This document shows positions 1 through 10,157 of a stretch of DNA of 64,000 nucleotides, one piece after another. Positions within the stretch are counted from its first letter, which is position 1; the number at the start of each line of letters is the position of its first letter. The notes beneath the pieces are model-generated. The model saw only the letters and a list, made by a program, of their open reading frames with translations, was not told where the DNA came from and made no database searches. Origin of the DNA: Beta vulgaris subsp. vulgaris (Eukaryota; Streptophyta; Magnoliopsida; Caryophyllales; Amaranthaceae). Position numbers and translations under genes: made by a program. The stretch is taken from the NCBI RefSeq assembly GCF_026745355.1, contig NC_079207.1:35937430-36001429 (forward strand). Reading direction: 5' to 3'.

Positions 1-1698
1 TAAATTAAACAGTACAAGTCAAAGGGTACAGTTATGAATACCAAAGTCTGTTGTTTAGCAGCCATGATACAACTTAATACTCTTTATTAACATCAGAATA
101 TAGAACAATCCATTTTAGTGAAGAAAGACCTGATCAACAATTTAGACACTATAACATGACAGAATGAGCTGGATGGAGTATTTTGTCCTCCAAAGTACTT
201 AATTTACAAGGATCAAAAAACATAATGGAAGGATATTACTGTACGATAGCTTTAGCCATATGTACCCAGATCAACTATATCTCTATAATGGAACACTACA
301 TGTCAAACATATCTCAATGTAACATCACATTTCTCCTTGTACAGGTTTCTACTTTTACCATTAAACAATTTTGGAGAAAAAATGTATGATAACGCCTTTC
401 CTATGGATCTTGCATAAAGGAGCAATTCGAAAAGCCTCAAACAGCTGTTGTTTACTACTCATTGTGGTTTATGGAAATTCTATTTTGTCTGGAGGAAAAT
501 GTCCAATGTTATTGATAAATTTGGGAACACATGGTGTTACTGATAAAACATCAGTTAATTGTTAACACATTATGGAGGTAAAAATTAATGTTAGTTAGCA
601 CACCATCAACCTGTATCAGCAAAAGAAGCATCTCAATGTTAGTTGAGTGCAAAACACAGAGAACATGGCAGTCATCAAGACAACCTTTGCAATCATAGGA
701 TCATAATGCATAGATTAACGCATATTACAAGACAGAGGGAAGTACTTGTTTAGAGGAGTTTGGACAGAAAAGGCCAACAGAAAATTGTGTTAAGTTTTAG
801 TTAGCGTTTTGGAGTACTCAAACCACTAGGAAGCTTGATATCTACCTTTATCTATTTATGTAATTTTCAAATTCTATCAAAGATCATAATCTACCTTATT
901 TATTACCATCAGAATCTATACAGGTCAAGGCAGATTATCACATTTGAACTTTGAAGACAACCACCATGTGAATTAGCTTCAGGTTCTCTATGAAGAATAA
1001 AAAAGACAATTCTTAAGTGAGCCACAATCTTATGGTGCTTCACAAACGCAACAGCCCGCCCCCTACTCACCCCTCGGGTTTCAAATAAAGATGGGGCAAG
1101 GGTGGTGTAAAAAGAAATGCACAACTCTAGCAATGTTGATTATACAAAGTTCCAAATCGCTGATTATACAAAGTTTCAAAACACATAACAGACAGCCTTC
1201 AAAGGAAACAATTACTCAGGGAGATACAACGTAAAACATGTGAAGTTTAAGTTTTTCATTCATGCCTGAAATTTTGGTAGGCAGTCCTTCAATTTAAGTA
1301 ATGCTGTAGAGTGATTTTCCCCCCAAAATTACAAGCTTTGCCATCATAGTCAAAAGGTGAAGGAGGCCTACACTACTCGCAATGCATTCGATTTCAAACA
1401 TGGTATGCTCATTGAAATGTATATAAAACAAAAAGAACATATCTTCCAAAAATAAGGAAGATTGATCTTTAAAACATTTAGTGTCATTGATGGGTTAACC
1501 TTGAAACGACCTGTTGGGCATGCTGGTAAATCTCTATTTCATCGGCTCTTTAAAATTATTACCTATTCTTGTCTTTCTTAGTCATATCTATTTATCTTCA
1601 ATATGCAAAAATTAGTAACTCCAATTGGAAAAGTGGAGTTTGGGAGGGAAATTGGATAAGTAGTTGTCTATTTCAATATGCACAATAATACTTTTCCT
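1..1698. other. Left flank, no recognisable gene
   Basis: AT-rich sequence in which I find no convincing coding region on either strand; the short open frames lack recognisable domains or codon structure. Because the transposase pseudogene at 1768-2758 reads leftward and its second exon ends in a good splice donor, this stretch may hold further degraded exons and the unseen terminus of the CACTA element. I did not find a matching terminal inverted repeat here. Confidence 0.3.
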
Positions 1699-1767
1699 CT
1701 AGAATGTTTGACTTCCATTCAATTTTGATTCTCTTATATGAAAACAAAATACGAGATGAAAACTTAC

Positions 1768-2758
1768 AACTTCTTTCGGAGTAGTTTTTTGGGCAACAAA
1801 TGCTTCCCAATCCTCTTTTGTGATGTGATCCCATATTTGATAAGGCAACAATGTCCGTACTTCCGTCTTTTCAGAAGCCTTTTTATTTTCCCCTCCCGCC
1901 TCATTTCCTGCTTCCTCTCCTCCCTCATTCTCCTTTTCCTTTCGTTTTATCAACTTCTTAGACGTAGTTTTTTTTCTTCTTAACGTGATCCATCCACTCA
2001 CTAACTTTGTCTTGAAGTCTCTTAATCTCTCCGCAACAGCCGAAAGAAACACTTCCTTCTTCGCTTCATCGGGTTGAATATGAAATAGATTCTAAAAAAA
2101 GGGAAAACATAATAGTTACTTAACATGTATGTTATATATAATATGCACCCAAATACTTGGGTAAGCTTCTACACTTACCACTGTATCTTCCCACAACGCC
2201 TTCTTCAAACCCTCTTGACACCTCACTCCATTTAGCCAAAATGGAGATTTTGCGCATGCAAATGCCAACTTTTGTCCCATACTTCATACGCCACTTACCA
2301 CATGGTTGACCAAACTGATTGTATTCAAGGTGCATTGGATCCTTCATTTTACTCACAATTCCTTTTGTCGGACCTCGTCCTCTTCTCTTTTTTGGAACGT
2401 GACTCACAATTTCACTTGTTGTGGTACGAACTTGTAAGCCGCCTTGAGTTTGAGGAGCTGACACCATCTCATCCTCCTCTTGTATAGGGGCTGCATTATC
2501 GGTTTGTTTCTCACCTTTATCCTCCATCTCACCTTTATCCTCCTCCATCTCCGGATCATACTCGACATCATCATCAACACTAAGATCACGCTCTATTTCA
2601 TCATTCCCAGTACCATTATCATGCTCCTTTCTCCTGCATTTGCGTTTTGTTCCCTTCTTTGATTGGGTTTCATATGCCGTAGAATTAATTCCCAATTCTT
2701 GCATTTTCAATTTATTTTCCGCTATCCTCTTTTCTTTACATTTCTCATAATCTCCCAT
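1768..2758 (-). pseudogene. Transposase_24-like (Ptta/En/Spm) CACTA second gene, pseudogene
   Basis: The start at 2758 (MGDYEKCKEKRIAENKLKMQ) matches the usual N-terminus of plant Ptta/En/Spm proteins. A Lys/Glu-rich acidic linker and a basic KKRRGRGPTKG segment follow, then a domain containing LAKWSEV and, after a frameshift near 2207-2212, ALWEDTV. A splice donor (GTAAGT) follows at 2178 and an acceptor (TTTTTTTAG) at 2092. The second exon (2091-1768) continues in phase with NLFHIQPDEAKK, a basic stretch, and IWDHITKEDWEAFVAQK, typical of this family, before another GTAAGT donor. The family is a DNA-binding accessory protein of CACTA elements. The frameshift makes it a pseudogene; more exons may lie further left. 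Assignment rests on remembered family motifs rather than a search. Confidence 0.6.
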
Positions 2759-3600
2759 CTTGAATGTCTACAATAAGAGTAGCTTCTGCACAAAGAGTTG
2801 ATAGACAATCAGATTAATAACAAAGAACTGAGCAATCCACTCGAAACCCTTTTGTCACTGCAGGCCACCCTGCAGAGAATCGGGAGAATCTACTAAAATC
2901 AGTTCCTGATAGCATGACAATGGGGCATCGAAATGATACTGATGACCATAGTTGATTATTATTCTGGACAACCTGAGTTTATTTTCCAGTTCTTAGAATT
3001 TTATTATATCCAATTCAAAAGTGACAAATGTATAATGATTATTAGATCAGTTTATATGGAGTTATGTGATAAAAAATGCATGCAGTTTAGATAATAGAAT
3101 TATCCATCAAATGCTACTTTCTACCAAGTGTTTTTCTTAATAGGTGACACTAACATTGTACTCTCTCAGGCTGTCAGCAACTAGTTATACTCTCAAAGTA
3201 CATTAATTCGTTTTTCTTCTTTAAACACGTTTTGTACTGTGTATGCTTTGGCTTTAGGTGGACAAAGAAGAATTTTATGTAGTGTCTCTAGTTATACGCT
3301 CAAAGTAAATTAATTCATTTTTCTTCTTTAAACACGTTTTGTGCTGTGTATGCTTTGGCTTTAGGTGGACCACAACTGAGAACTAAGTTCTATGCTCCTA
3401 GTTTGTACTCTCTGCATTGTAAGTCAAAATTGATAATGATGTATGTTTTTTCGTGCTCTGGCTTAGTCTCCTCTGATATGACCCTCCTGAATGTTTCTCT
3501 GGTTAGTAAAGAGCATGAGTTTGCCTAGTAAAGCTACAAATGTCAGCAACTAGAGAACTCAGTGGAGGAGGAAGAGGAGAGAAGGGGAAGGAACACTTAC
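2759..3600. other. Transposon interior without gene, containing a direct duplication
   Basis: No coding feature is supported here. The notable structure is a direct duplication: an 83-bp sequence beginning CTAGTTATAC at 3181-3263 recurs at 3288-3370 with a few substitutions, separated by 24 bp. Both copies end in GCTTTGGCTTTAGGTGGAC. Confidence 0.5.
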
Positions 3601-3681
3601 AGCAATAAGTTTTCCAGCATTCTCAGGCCTCTCTGCTAATCTTATTGCAGCTGCTACTGCTGCTCCTGAAGATATTCCAAC
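3601..3681 (-). pseudogene. Captured exon of cysteine synthase (O-acetylserine (thiol)lyase)
   Basis: On the minus strand an 81-bp open segment encodes 27 residues, including [20 protein letters not shown] followed by NAGKLIA. This matches the conserved GISSGAAAAAA...RPENAGKLI segment of plant O-acetylserine (thiol)lyases, PLP enzymes that make cysteine from O-acetylserine and sulfide. It is bounded by an AG acceptor (TTGAAG at 3682) and a consensus donor (GTAAGT ending at 3600), so it is a complete internal exon in phase 0. No neighbouring exon of the gene is visible, so it cannot encode an enzyme. It is best read as a fragment duplicated into the transposon with its introns. Confidence 0.7.
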
Positions 3682-4139
3682 CTTCAAGCAAGCATATATT
3701 CAATCAGAAACAGCAAAACACTACTCAAAATATGTTTTCCTAATTAGTGAAAAGTTGAACAAAACACTACTGCTGAGTGTAATATGTATATGGGAGTTTT
3801 TGCTTCAATCTGATGTAAATTCTATTAACCTATTCTATTCGTCTGCGAATAATTCTCACGATTTCTGAATCTCTACCCTTAATGTTACTAATAGACCTTT
3901 TGATTAATGGTCAGGTTAAGTCATCACCAGACTTTCTCTTGGGAAGTACAATTATAAACAACTGCTGATTTTGAGTAATGTGAACTTTTTCGAATATCTT
4001 AAAGTAGTATATATGACAATTTTCGCGGATAGTTGAAGTATGAGCATAATAATTGAATTTTTATGGATTTATAGATTTAATTTGTACTCTTTACATTCAG
4101 AATAATATGCTAGCTACCGGACTTGAGGAGTCCAATTAC
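3682..4139. other. Intronic/intergenic filler between captured exons
   Basis: AT-rich sequence with no coding support. It probably represents captured intron sequence flanking the cysteine synthase and aminotransferase exons. Confidence 0.3.
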
Positions 4140-4253
4140 CTCTAAGTTTCTCAAACAGCAGTCCAGTTTCTGCTCTGGCAGGAGTTTTATCTTTACGGCC
4201 AAAGACCAATTCAATCCCCACTATGAAATCTCTTCCCCTCATATCTCCAATTA
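4140..4253 (-). pseudogene. Captured exon of alanine-glyoxylate aminotransferase 2-like gene
   Basis: A 114-bp minus-strand segment encodes VIGDMRGRDFIVGIELVFGR followed by KDKTPARAETGLLFEKLR. This matches the IGDVRGRGLMVGVELV...KTPAKAETxxLFEKLRE region of plant class-III PLP aminotransferases of the AGT2/PYD4 group (mitochondrial alanine-glyoxylate or beta-alanine aminotransferase). An acceptor TTTTCAG (4254) and a donor GGTAAT (GT at 4138-4139) delimit it; both junctions are phase 1, so the exon length is a multiple of three. Only this exon is present. It is inferred to be a captured fragment, not a gene. Confidence 0.7.
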
Positions 4254-4934
4254 CTGAAAACAAATTTTCACAAACAACACAGTATGAAGTTAGTGAAATC
4301 CCGGTATACAAGCAGCTCCAGTCAGCTTCTCTATTACGATTAAAACTCCGATGTTTACTGAGCATATAAGTAACTTTGCACCCAAAACCTACCCACAACT
4401 TAAGATCGATAAACATAAATGCTAGTTTACCACCACCATTAGAATAGCATGACATAGTAATAAGCCTTTGAACGCAACAGGATATGGATGATAAAACATA
4501 AATATGGCATACTAGATCAAAAAATCAAACTTCTTTTACCAGCAACTCAACCATCACCTACATAGCTACATTGATTTAAGGTGCTAAAATGGTTACTACT
4601 CAGAAATCGGAACTAGTTACAGTCAAATTATTGTAGGTCATATCTGCTAATACTTGGAACAGTGTTAGCACTTATTTCCAGTGATTGATTGGCAGGTGCT
4701 CCTTGGTCTATTGGGCATCTATTATGCAGGATAAGAATCTCAATGAGTACAATGTCCAGTACTTTTCTGAGGATACATCAAGTTCGGGAGGGAGTGTGTG
4801 CAGTGAGTGTGGGGAGTGCAGGGTAGGGAGGGGTTGTGTGTAGTGAGTATGGGGAGTAATCCCTCCCCTTAACATTGGTTGGTCGAGTAACTAAGCAACA
4901 AACATGGGACAGCTCTTCAAAATAACATTCATAC
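4254..4934. other. Non-coding spacer with GT/G-rich imperfect duplication
   Basis: No gene is supported. Around 4788-4862 a G-rich segment contains two imperfect copies of a GTGTGYAGTGAGTRTGGGGAGT motif (near 4796 and 4830). The remainder is AT-rich. Confidence 0.35.
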
Positions 4935-5018
4935 CTTGAGCTATTGTGGCACCTAGACCCCTAAGCATAGATCCGCCACTGGAAGCTTGAACTGGGGCAG
5001 GTGGAGGAGCACGCTGAG
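4935..5018 (-). pseudogene. Captured exon of CHCHD2/CHCHD10-like mitochondrial protein
   Basis: An 84-bp minus-strand segment encodes AQRAPPPAPVQASSGGSMLR followed by GLGATIAQG. It corresponds to the proline-rich linker and the start of the SGGSMLGGIGxTIAQGMAFG segment of plant coiled-coil-helix-coiled-coil-helix proteins related to CHCHD2/CHCHD10. It is bounded by an acceptor TTACAG (5019-5020) and a donor GGTATG (GT at 4933-4934). The downstream CX9C domain is missing, so it is not a functional gene. The identification rests on this short but characteristic motif. Confidence 0.6.
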
Positions 5019-5216
5019 CTGTAACATAGTTAGAAACATGTGAGCAACGCATACATACAAGTAGAATAAGCAGAGTGATGACAGACTCCACATATATAAA
5101 GAATTAAATTCAGCAAAAGATAGTCTCTTGAATAAATGGCGCATCTTAGGGTCCATTTGGTTTGATGGAAAACATTTTCAACCACCACCTCCGTCACCTT
5201 CATTCATCGTGACTTG

Positions 5217-5693
5217 ACTCAACCTGCTGAGTCCGTATCAGCAAAGTCCGGCCTCGATCCAACGGTCATCAATTTGTTACCATCGTTTATGTTCAAGAAG
5301 ATTGATGGGCATCATGATGATCACATTGATGAGTGTGTTGTATGTTTGAGCACGTTAGAGGAGGATGAGCTAGCTAGGCGTTTACCCAACAGTAACCATG
5401 TCTTCCATATGGCATGCATCGATACGTGGCTCAGCGGCCAAATAACGTGTCCCATTTGTCGGTCGGACGCGTCTCCTAAGTTGGTCCCACACGACCGAGA
5501 ACCACCCATTCACAGTGTGAGTAAGCTCACTGAGGTGGTGGTTGTTACTTCAGAAGCTCAATGTGATCATAATAATACGCATTCCTCCAAAACAAAGACA
5601 GCCTTAGAAAAATATTACAAAAGGTACCTGGCTGACGAGGGTTACGAGCAGCTGGACGGGGAGCAGGGCGAGCAGAACAGCAGATCTTCCTGA
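5217..5693 (+). pseudogene. ATL-type RING-H2 E3 ligase fragment, 5'-truncated
   Basis: The plus-strand open frame runs to a TGA at 5693. It contains SGLDPTVINLLPSF (the GLD motif region typical of ATL proteins) followed by a RING-H2 finger: ECVVCLSTLEEDELARRLPN, then HVFHMACIDTWL and CPICRSDA. All eight zinc ligands (C-X2-C...C/H...H-X2-C style, with the W three residues after the sixth ligand region) appear present. ATL proteins are membrane-anchored ubiquitin ligases, but the N-terminal transmembrane segment and an ATG start are absent: the frame opens without ATG, and the first ATG is inside, at the FMFKK segment. Immediately upstream is TTTGGTTTGATGGAAAACA, repeat-like sequence. It is the only captured fragment on the plus strand. 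Unlike the others it is a long open frame, so expression of a truncated protein cannot be excluded. Confidence 0.65.
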
Positions 5694-6088
5694 ATTATCA
5701 GAAATCACAAACATTAGAAGGTAGTGATGAAGTATAACAGGATCAGGAAACATTTTATCACAAGTACAAAAGAAGGAAACGCATTACCATTAATTAATAC
5801 TTAAGCTAATACAAAGAAAATAACCCAATTGAACACTGAATTGTATAAAACTAAAAAATCAAGACACATGACACAAACATTTCAAACAACTAGAAAAACT
5901 CAATATGAAACGAGAGATTTCACAAACGAGAGACAACTAAAAAACTTGCAATTGCTAAAATCCAAATTCCTCCGAAATCATCACCGAAATGCAAAAACTG
6001 AAGAAACAAAGATCAAAACCTCAGCAAAATCAGACTGGTGTCCAGGATTATGCTGTGACTTAGGGCGAATCTCGATATCAGAGAAGCC
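5694..6088. other. Non-coding interval, possible 3' UTR of a captured gene
   Basis: No gene is supported. The right part (about 5985-6088) may be the 3'-UTR exon of the unidentified gene fragment to its right, because a splice acceptor (AAATGCAG on the minus strand) precedes position 6089 and the frame terminates three codons into that exon. Confidence 0.3.
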
Positions 6089-6574
6089 CCTGCATTTGAA
6101 TAGATAAAGACAAGCTGTCAGAACTCGGAAACACAACAATGAAGTGACACAAATGTAAAAAGTGAAAAGATAATACAATTAGTAAAAAGATAATAACAAT
6201 TGCAAATATTAAGGTTGTACAAGGGTCTACCTCTCCAAGGCCAGAGATGTTGCAGCAGCCACAACTGCCTGTCAATTGGAAAAACAGAACACCTAAGAAA
6301 TGCAAAAACATCAGCTTATACAAAGACATCAACTTTCATAGTCCTGTAAAGGGTATAAATAATGTAGACATGCTACAACTACGAGACAAGGGACACTATC
6401 ACACTACTGCAATCACAGGTATTATAATGACTGGAACATAAACCTTTTCAACCAATAAAGACTTTATAATAGGTTATTGTGAGATTCAGAATACCTCCTT
6501 GTGCTGCAAAAACAAAGTAAGGAGCAGACGAGCCTTTTTCAACCAATAAAGACTTCTTGTGCTGTTCAACAAGG
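6086..6574 (-). pseudogene. Captured 3'-terminal exons of an unidentified gene
   Basis: Three minus-strand exons with consensus borders can be joined. The first (6574-6495, 80 bp) has acceptor TTTTGCAG and donor GGTATT and encodes LVEQHKKSLLVEKGSSAPYF then VFAAQGG. The second (6268-6231, 38 bp) has acceptor TTGACAG and donor GGTAGA. The third starts at 6089. Reading through keeps one frame, adding SCGCCNISGLGEGLL and then TGA. I do not recognise the protein; the Cys-Gly-Cys-Cys tail is its only marked feature. The short spliced structure and lack of upstream exons fit a captured gene end. It could instead be a chance arrangement, but three good splice sites in register argue against that. Confidence 0.4.
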
Positions 6575-6792
6575 CTGCAAAATCGAGAAGGCTACATTAG
6601 TTAGTTTTCAAAGTATATTAAATTTCCACATTACTCCTTATATAAAATATCATATGAAAACATCAACCTAACGTAGAGAGATTCCAAGATAGAAAATAGA
6701 TAATTTGAGAATAGGAACCACAATAATATGCCTCGTATCAAGTAATAGAAGACATATTCACGAACTTGTATACATAATACCTTCTAAGTACA

Positions 6793-9700
6793 TCATTCTG
6801 AAGGGTCGACAAGTATCCCTTTCGTGTGATCTATGCGCATATAATTTGTGTCGACATCTGGAGTTATATCGATTTTGGGATTGATGAAGGATGGGGTGTC
6901 CTCAAAAGCATCATACTCTTCCTCATCATCAACATCACCAATGCCAAGGATACTTCTTTTTCCCGGTACAACAATAGACCACTTAGGATCAGTAGGGTCT
7001 GTTACATAAAATACTTGCTTAGCATGTATTGCAAGTATAAATGGCTCGTCACTTTCACGCAAATGACCCAAGTCTACAAGAGTGAAACCACAAGGGTCGT
7101 CATTTCTTACGCAACGCCGATTATTACCTAACCACTTGCAACCGAACAGACCAACCTTGAAACAAGAATAGTTAAGCTCCCATATTTCTTGAATTCGCCC
7201 ATAGTATAACAATTTGGCATCCACCGGATTCTGATCCTTAGCGCTCGCATAAAATGTTGATGATGTCAAAACAGAAACACCACTATTTTGCACTGATGAG
7301 GACTTTTGATCTCGACCTTCAGTCCAAAATGTATATCCATTTACATCATAACCCTCATATTTGTTGAATACTTCATGAGGACCAAATGCTAACCACTTAA
7401 TAGTTTCAGATACATCATCTTGTTGTTGACATATTACTCGATCATGAAACCAATCAATAAATGTCTTATTGTGCAATTGCATCAATGCTCTATCCCCTTT
7501 AGAAGGATTCAGCCCGTAGCACCTCCATATGCTCACCCAAATAAGGATGTACTTCTGCAATGTGATGCAACACATACAAGTGTGCTTGTAAGCGCTTATC
7601 TCTAGGAGGTATGACTAATTTTGAGCCAACCGCACCCTGACCTCCAAGTCTTCCATCATGGCGAGATGTAGGAAGTACAATAGGTTGTGCACTAGCCAAA
7701 TACTCAGCTATAAAATTACCAACTTCGTCGCCCACGGTGCCTTGAATGATATTAGCTTCAGGTTGTGCAGGGTTCCTCACTTTGTCTTGTAATACCCATT
7801 CGTCTTTCAAAAGAATAACACCACCTCAAAAACACAAGACCACACAACTTGATTTTGCGAACTAGATGAACGATAAGATGAACCATTATGTCAAAAAATG
7901 CAGGTGGAAAATACATTTCAAACTTGCAAAGAGTCTCTACAACATCATCTTGAAGAGCATCAAGTCTTGTCGGATCAAGCACTTTGCTACATATAGTGTT
8001 GAAAAATGAGCATAATTCAGTTATAGCATACCGCACATGTTTTGGTAGTATTCCACGAAGGGCAATCGGTAAAAATACTTGCATCATGACATGACAATCA
8101 TGAGATTTCATGAGCCCTAACTTCAACTCGCCATTTAAGGATACAAATCTTTTCATGTTAGATGAGTATCCTGACGTAGCTTTGATGTCATACAAAGACT
8201 CGCAAAAAATCCGCTTCTCTTCCTTGGATAACGTATAGCAAGCTGGAGGCAAATCATTCCTATTATCGACCTTATTTTGGTTCTCTTTATCCTTAACCTT
8301 GTTCGGGATTCTTTCTTCTTTAGATTTCTTCCTCTTATTGCCTTCATTAAGATTTATTTCTTCAGATTTCTTCCTCTTCCTACCTTCCCTATTCTGAGGC
8401 CACAAATCTGGCCGAACTCCTATCTTTTCTAAGTACAATCGTGAGGCCTTGGTATCCTTCGTCTTACCAGGAATATTCATAAGTGTCGCAAGAATGGCAT
8501 CACATATATTTTTTTCTATATGCATGACATCGAGACAATGCCTGACCCGGAGATCTTTCCAGTATGGAAGTATCCACAAGACAGACTCCTTTTTCCATAA
8601 CCCTGTCTCCTATTGCATTGTTTTACCAAAGATCGTTTCAACACCCTTAACTTGCTCATAAACCTCTTCACCAGTCAACGCTCTACGAGCTACTCTCTCT
8701 TCAACTTTCCCATCAAATGCATTCTTCTTCTTACAAAAAGGGTGGTGCAGTCGTAGAAACTTTCGATGGGGCATGTACACATGTTTGCACTTAGGAATCC
8801 ATGTGGATTCCATGTCATCGATACATATTGGACATGCTTTCTTTCCTTTATTCTTATATCCGGATAAGTTGTCGTACGCAGGGAAATCGTTAATGGTGCA
8901 GAAAAGCATTGCACGCAATGTGAACATCTCATTAGTATGAGCATCAAAAACAGAAACCCCTTCATCCCATAGCTTTCTCAAATCATCGACAAGCGGTGCA
9001 AGGTAGACATCTATGTTATTTCCAGGTTTTTTAGGACCAGAGACTAAAAGTGATAACATCATGTACTTGCGTTTCATGCACAACCAAGGAGGCAAGTTAT
9101 ATATAACTAAAAGTATTGGCCATGTACTATGTAAAGAGCTCAAACTTCCGAACGGGTTCATTCCATTTGTACATAGCCCAAGCCTCAAATTACGATCTTC
9201 ATCCCCAAATGGCTTATGCAACCTATTAATACTCTTCCACTCAGGAGAAACCGTCGGATGTTTCAACAAACCATCTTTCTTCCTTCCGTATGTATGCCAT
9301 CTCAAATTTTTTGCATCTTTCTTTATGGAAAATAAGCGCTTGAATCTAGGAATTATTGGAAGATACCACAATACCTTAGCTGGGGGCCCTTTCTTTTCTC
9401 CATCTCCTTCACGTTTATATCGTGACATCTCGCACCGAGGGCACTTATCCAAATTGTCATATTCATTCCTATATAGTACGCAGTCATTCAGACAAGCATG
9501 TATCTTCTTATACTCTAAGCCAAAGGGCCACATGAGCTTTCTAGCATAATAGGTCGACTTTGGAAGTTCGTTGCCATCGGAAAACATCTCACTTAACACT
9601 TCTAACAGGGAAGTGAAACTAATGTCGGTCCAATTTCCCTTGGATTTGATGTTGAAAAGTATCAACACGGCAGACAGTTTGGTGAACTTTTTACAGCCAG

Positions 9701-10157
9701 GATACAGTGGCTTTTGAGCTGCCTTTGTCAAAGACTTAAAAACACGAGAATGTTTCCCTAACTCATCCTCGAAACCTGTCATCATGTCATCCACATGATC
9801 CTCATCATCCTCATCATCCTCGTGCTCATTATCATTCTCCATTTTCTCAAATGCATGAGTCACGTCTTCTTGTTCATGGACATCATTTGCACGATAATTC
9901 CCTTCATATACTCCCTCCTCACCATGCCAAATCCATACATGGTATTCCGGCCTAAACCCATGACGAAGTACATGCTCCCTAAGCAAATCAATATCGCTCA
10001 CTTTGAACACATTGCCACACTTGACACAAGGACAATAAAATCCTAATTCTCTCGTCCTAGCTTGATGTTCTAAGGCAGAATCACAAAATTCCAGTACCCC
10101 ATCCACAAATTCTGACGAATCAACGTTACCATACATCCACGAACGATCTCTCGCCAT
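6793..10157 (-). pseudogene. CACTA transposase TNP2 (TnpD-like), pseudogene
   Basis: This is the catalytic transposase of a CACTA element, which binds and cuts the element ends. The start at 10157 gives MARDRSWMYGN and the transposase-associated domain (residues 1-80, with CPCVKCGN and HVLRHGF). The TNP2 (Transposase_21) core follows (GLCTNGMNPFG, PPWLCMKRKYMMLSLLVSGP, NIDVYLAPLVDDL, FPAYDNLSGYKNKGKKACPI). A single in-frame TAG at 8610-8612 interrupts it before LPYWKDLRVRHCLDVMHIEK. A DUF4218-like region (LPIALRGILP, RLDALQDDVVETLCKFEMYF) then runs to a frameshift near 7775 (KVRNPAQPEANI). A second frameshift near 7515 leads into the DUF4216 domain (WELNYSCFKVGLFGCKW, PCGFTLVDLG, KQVFYVTDP) and a normal C-terminus at 6793. 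Overall length and domain order match full TNP2 proteins, so the element was autonomous before it gained one stop and about two frameshifts. Confidence 0.85.

Noticed and set aside
183..1133. Several 60-75-codon open frames in the left flank
   Set aside because: AT-driven, no domain, no splice context, no codon bias; treated as chance.
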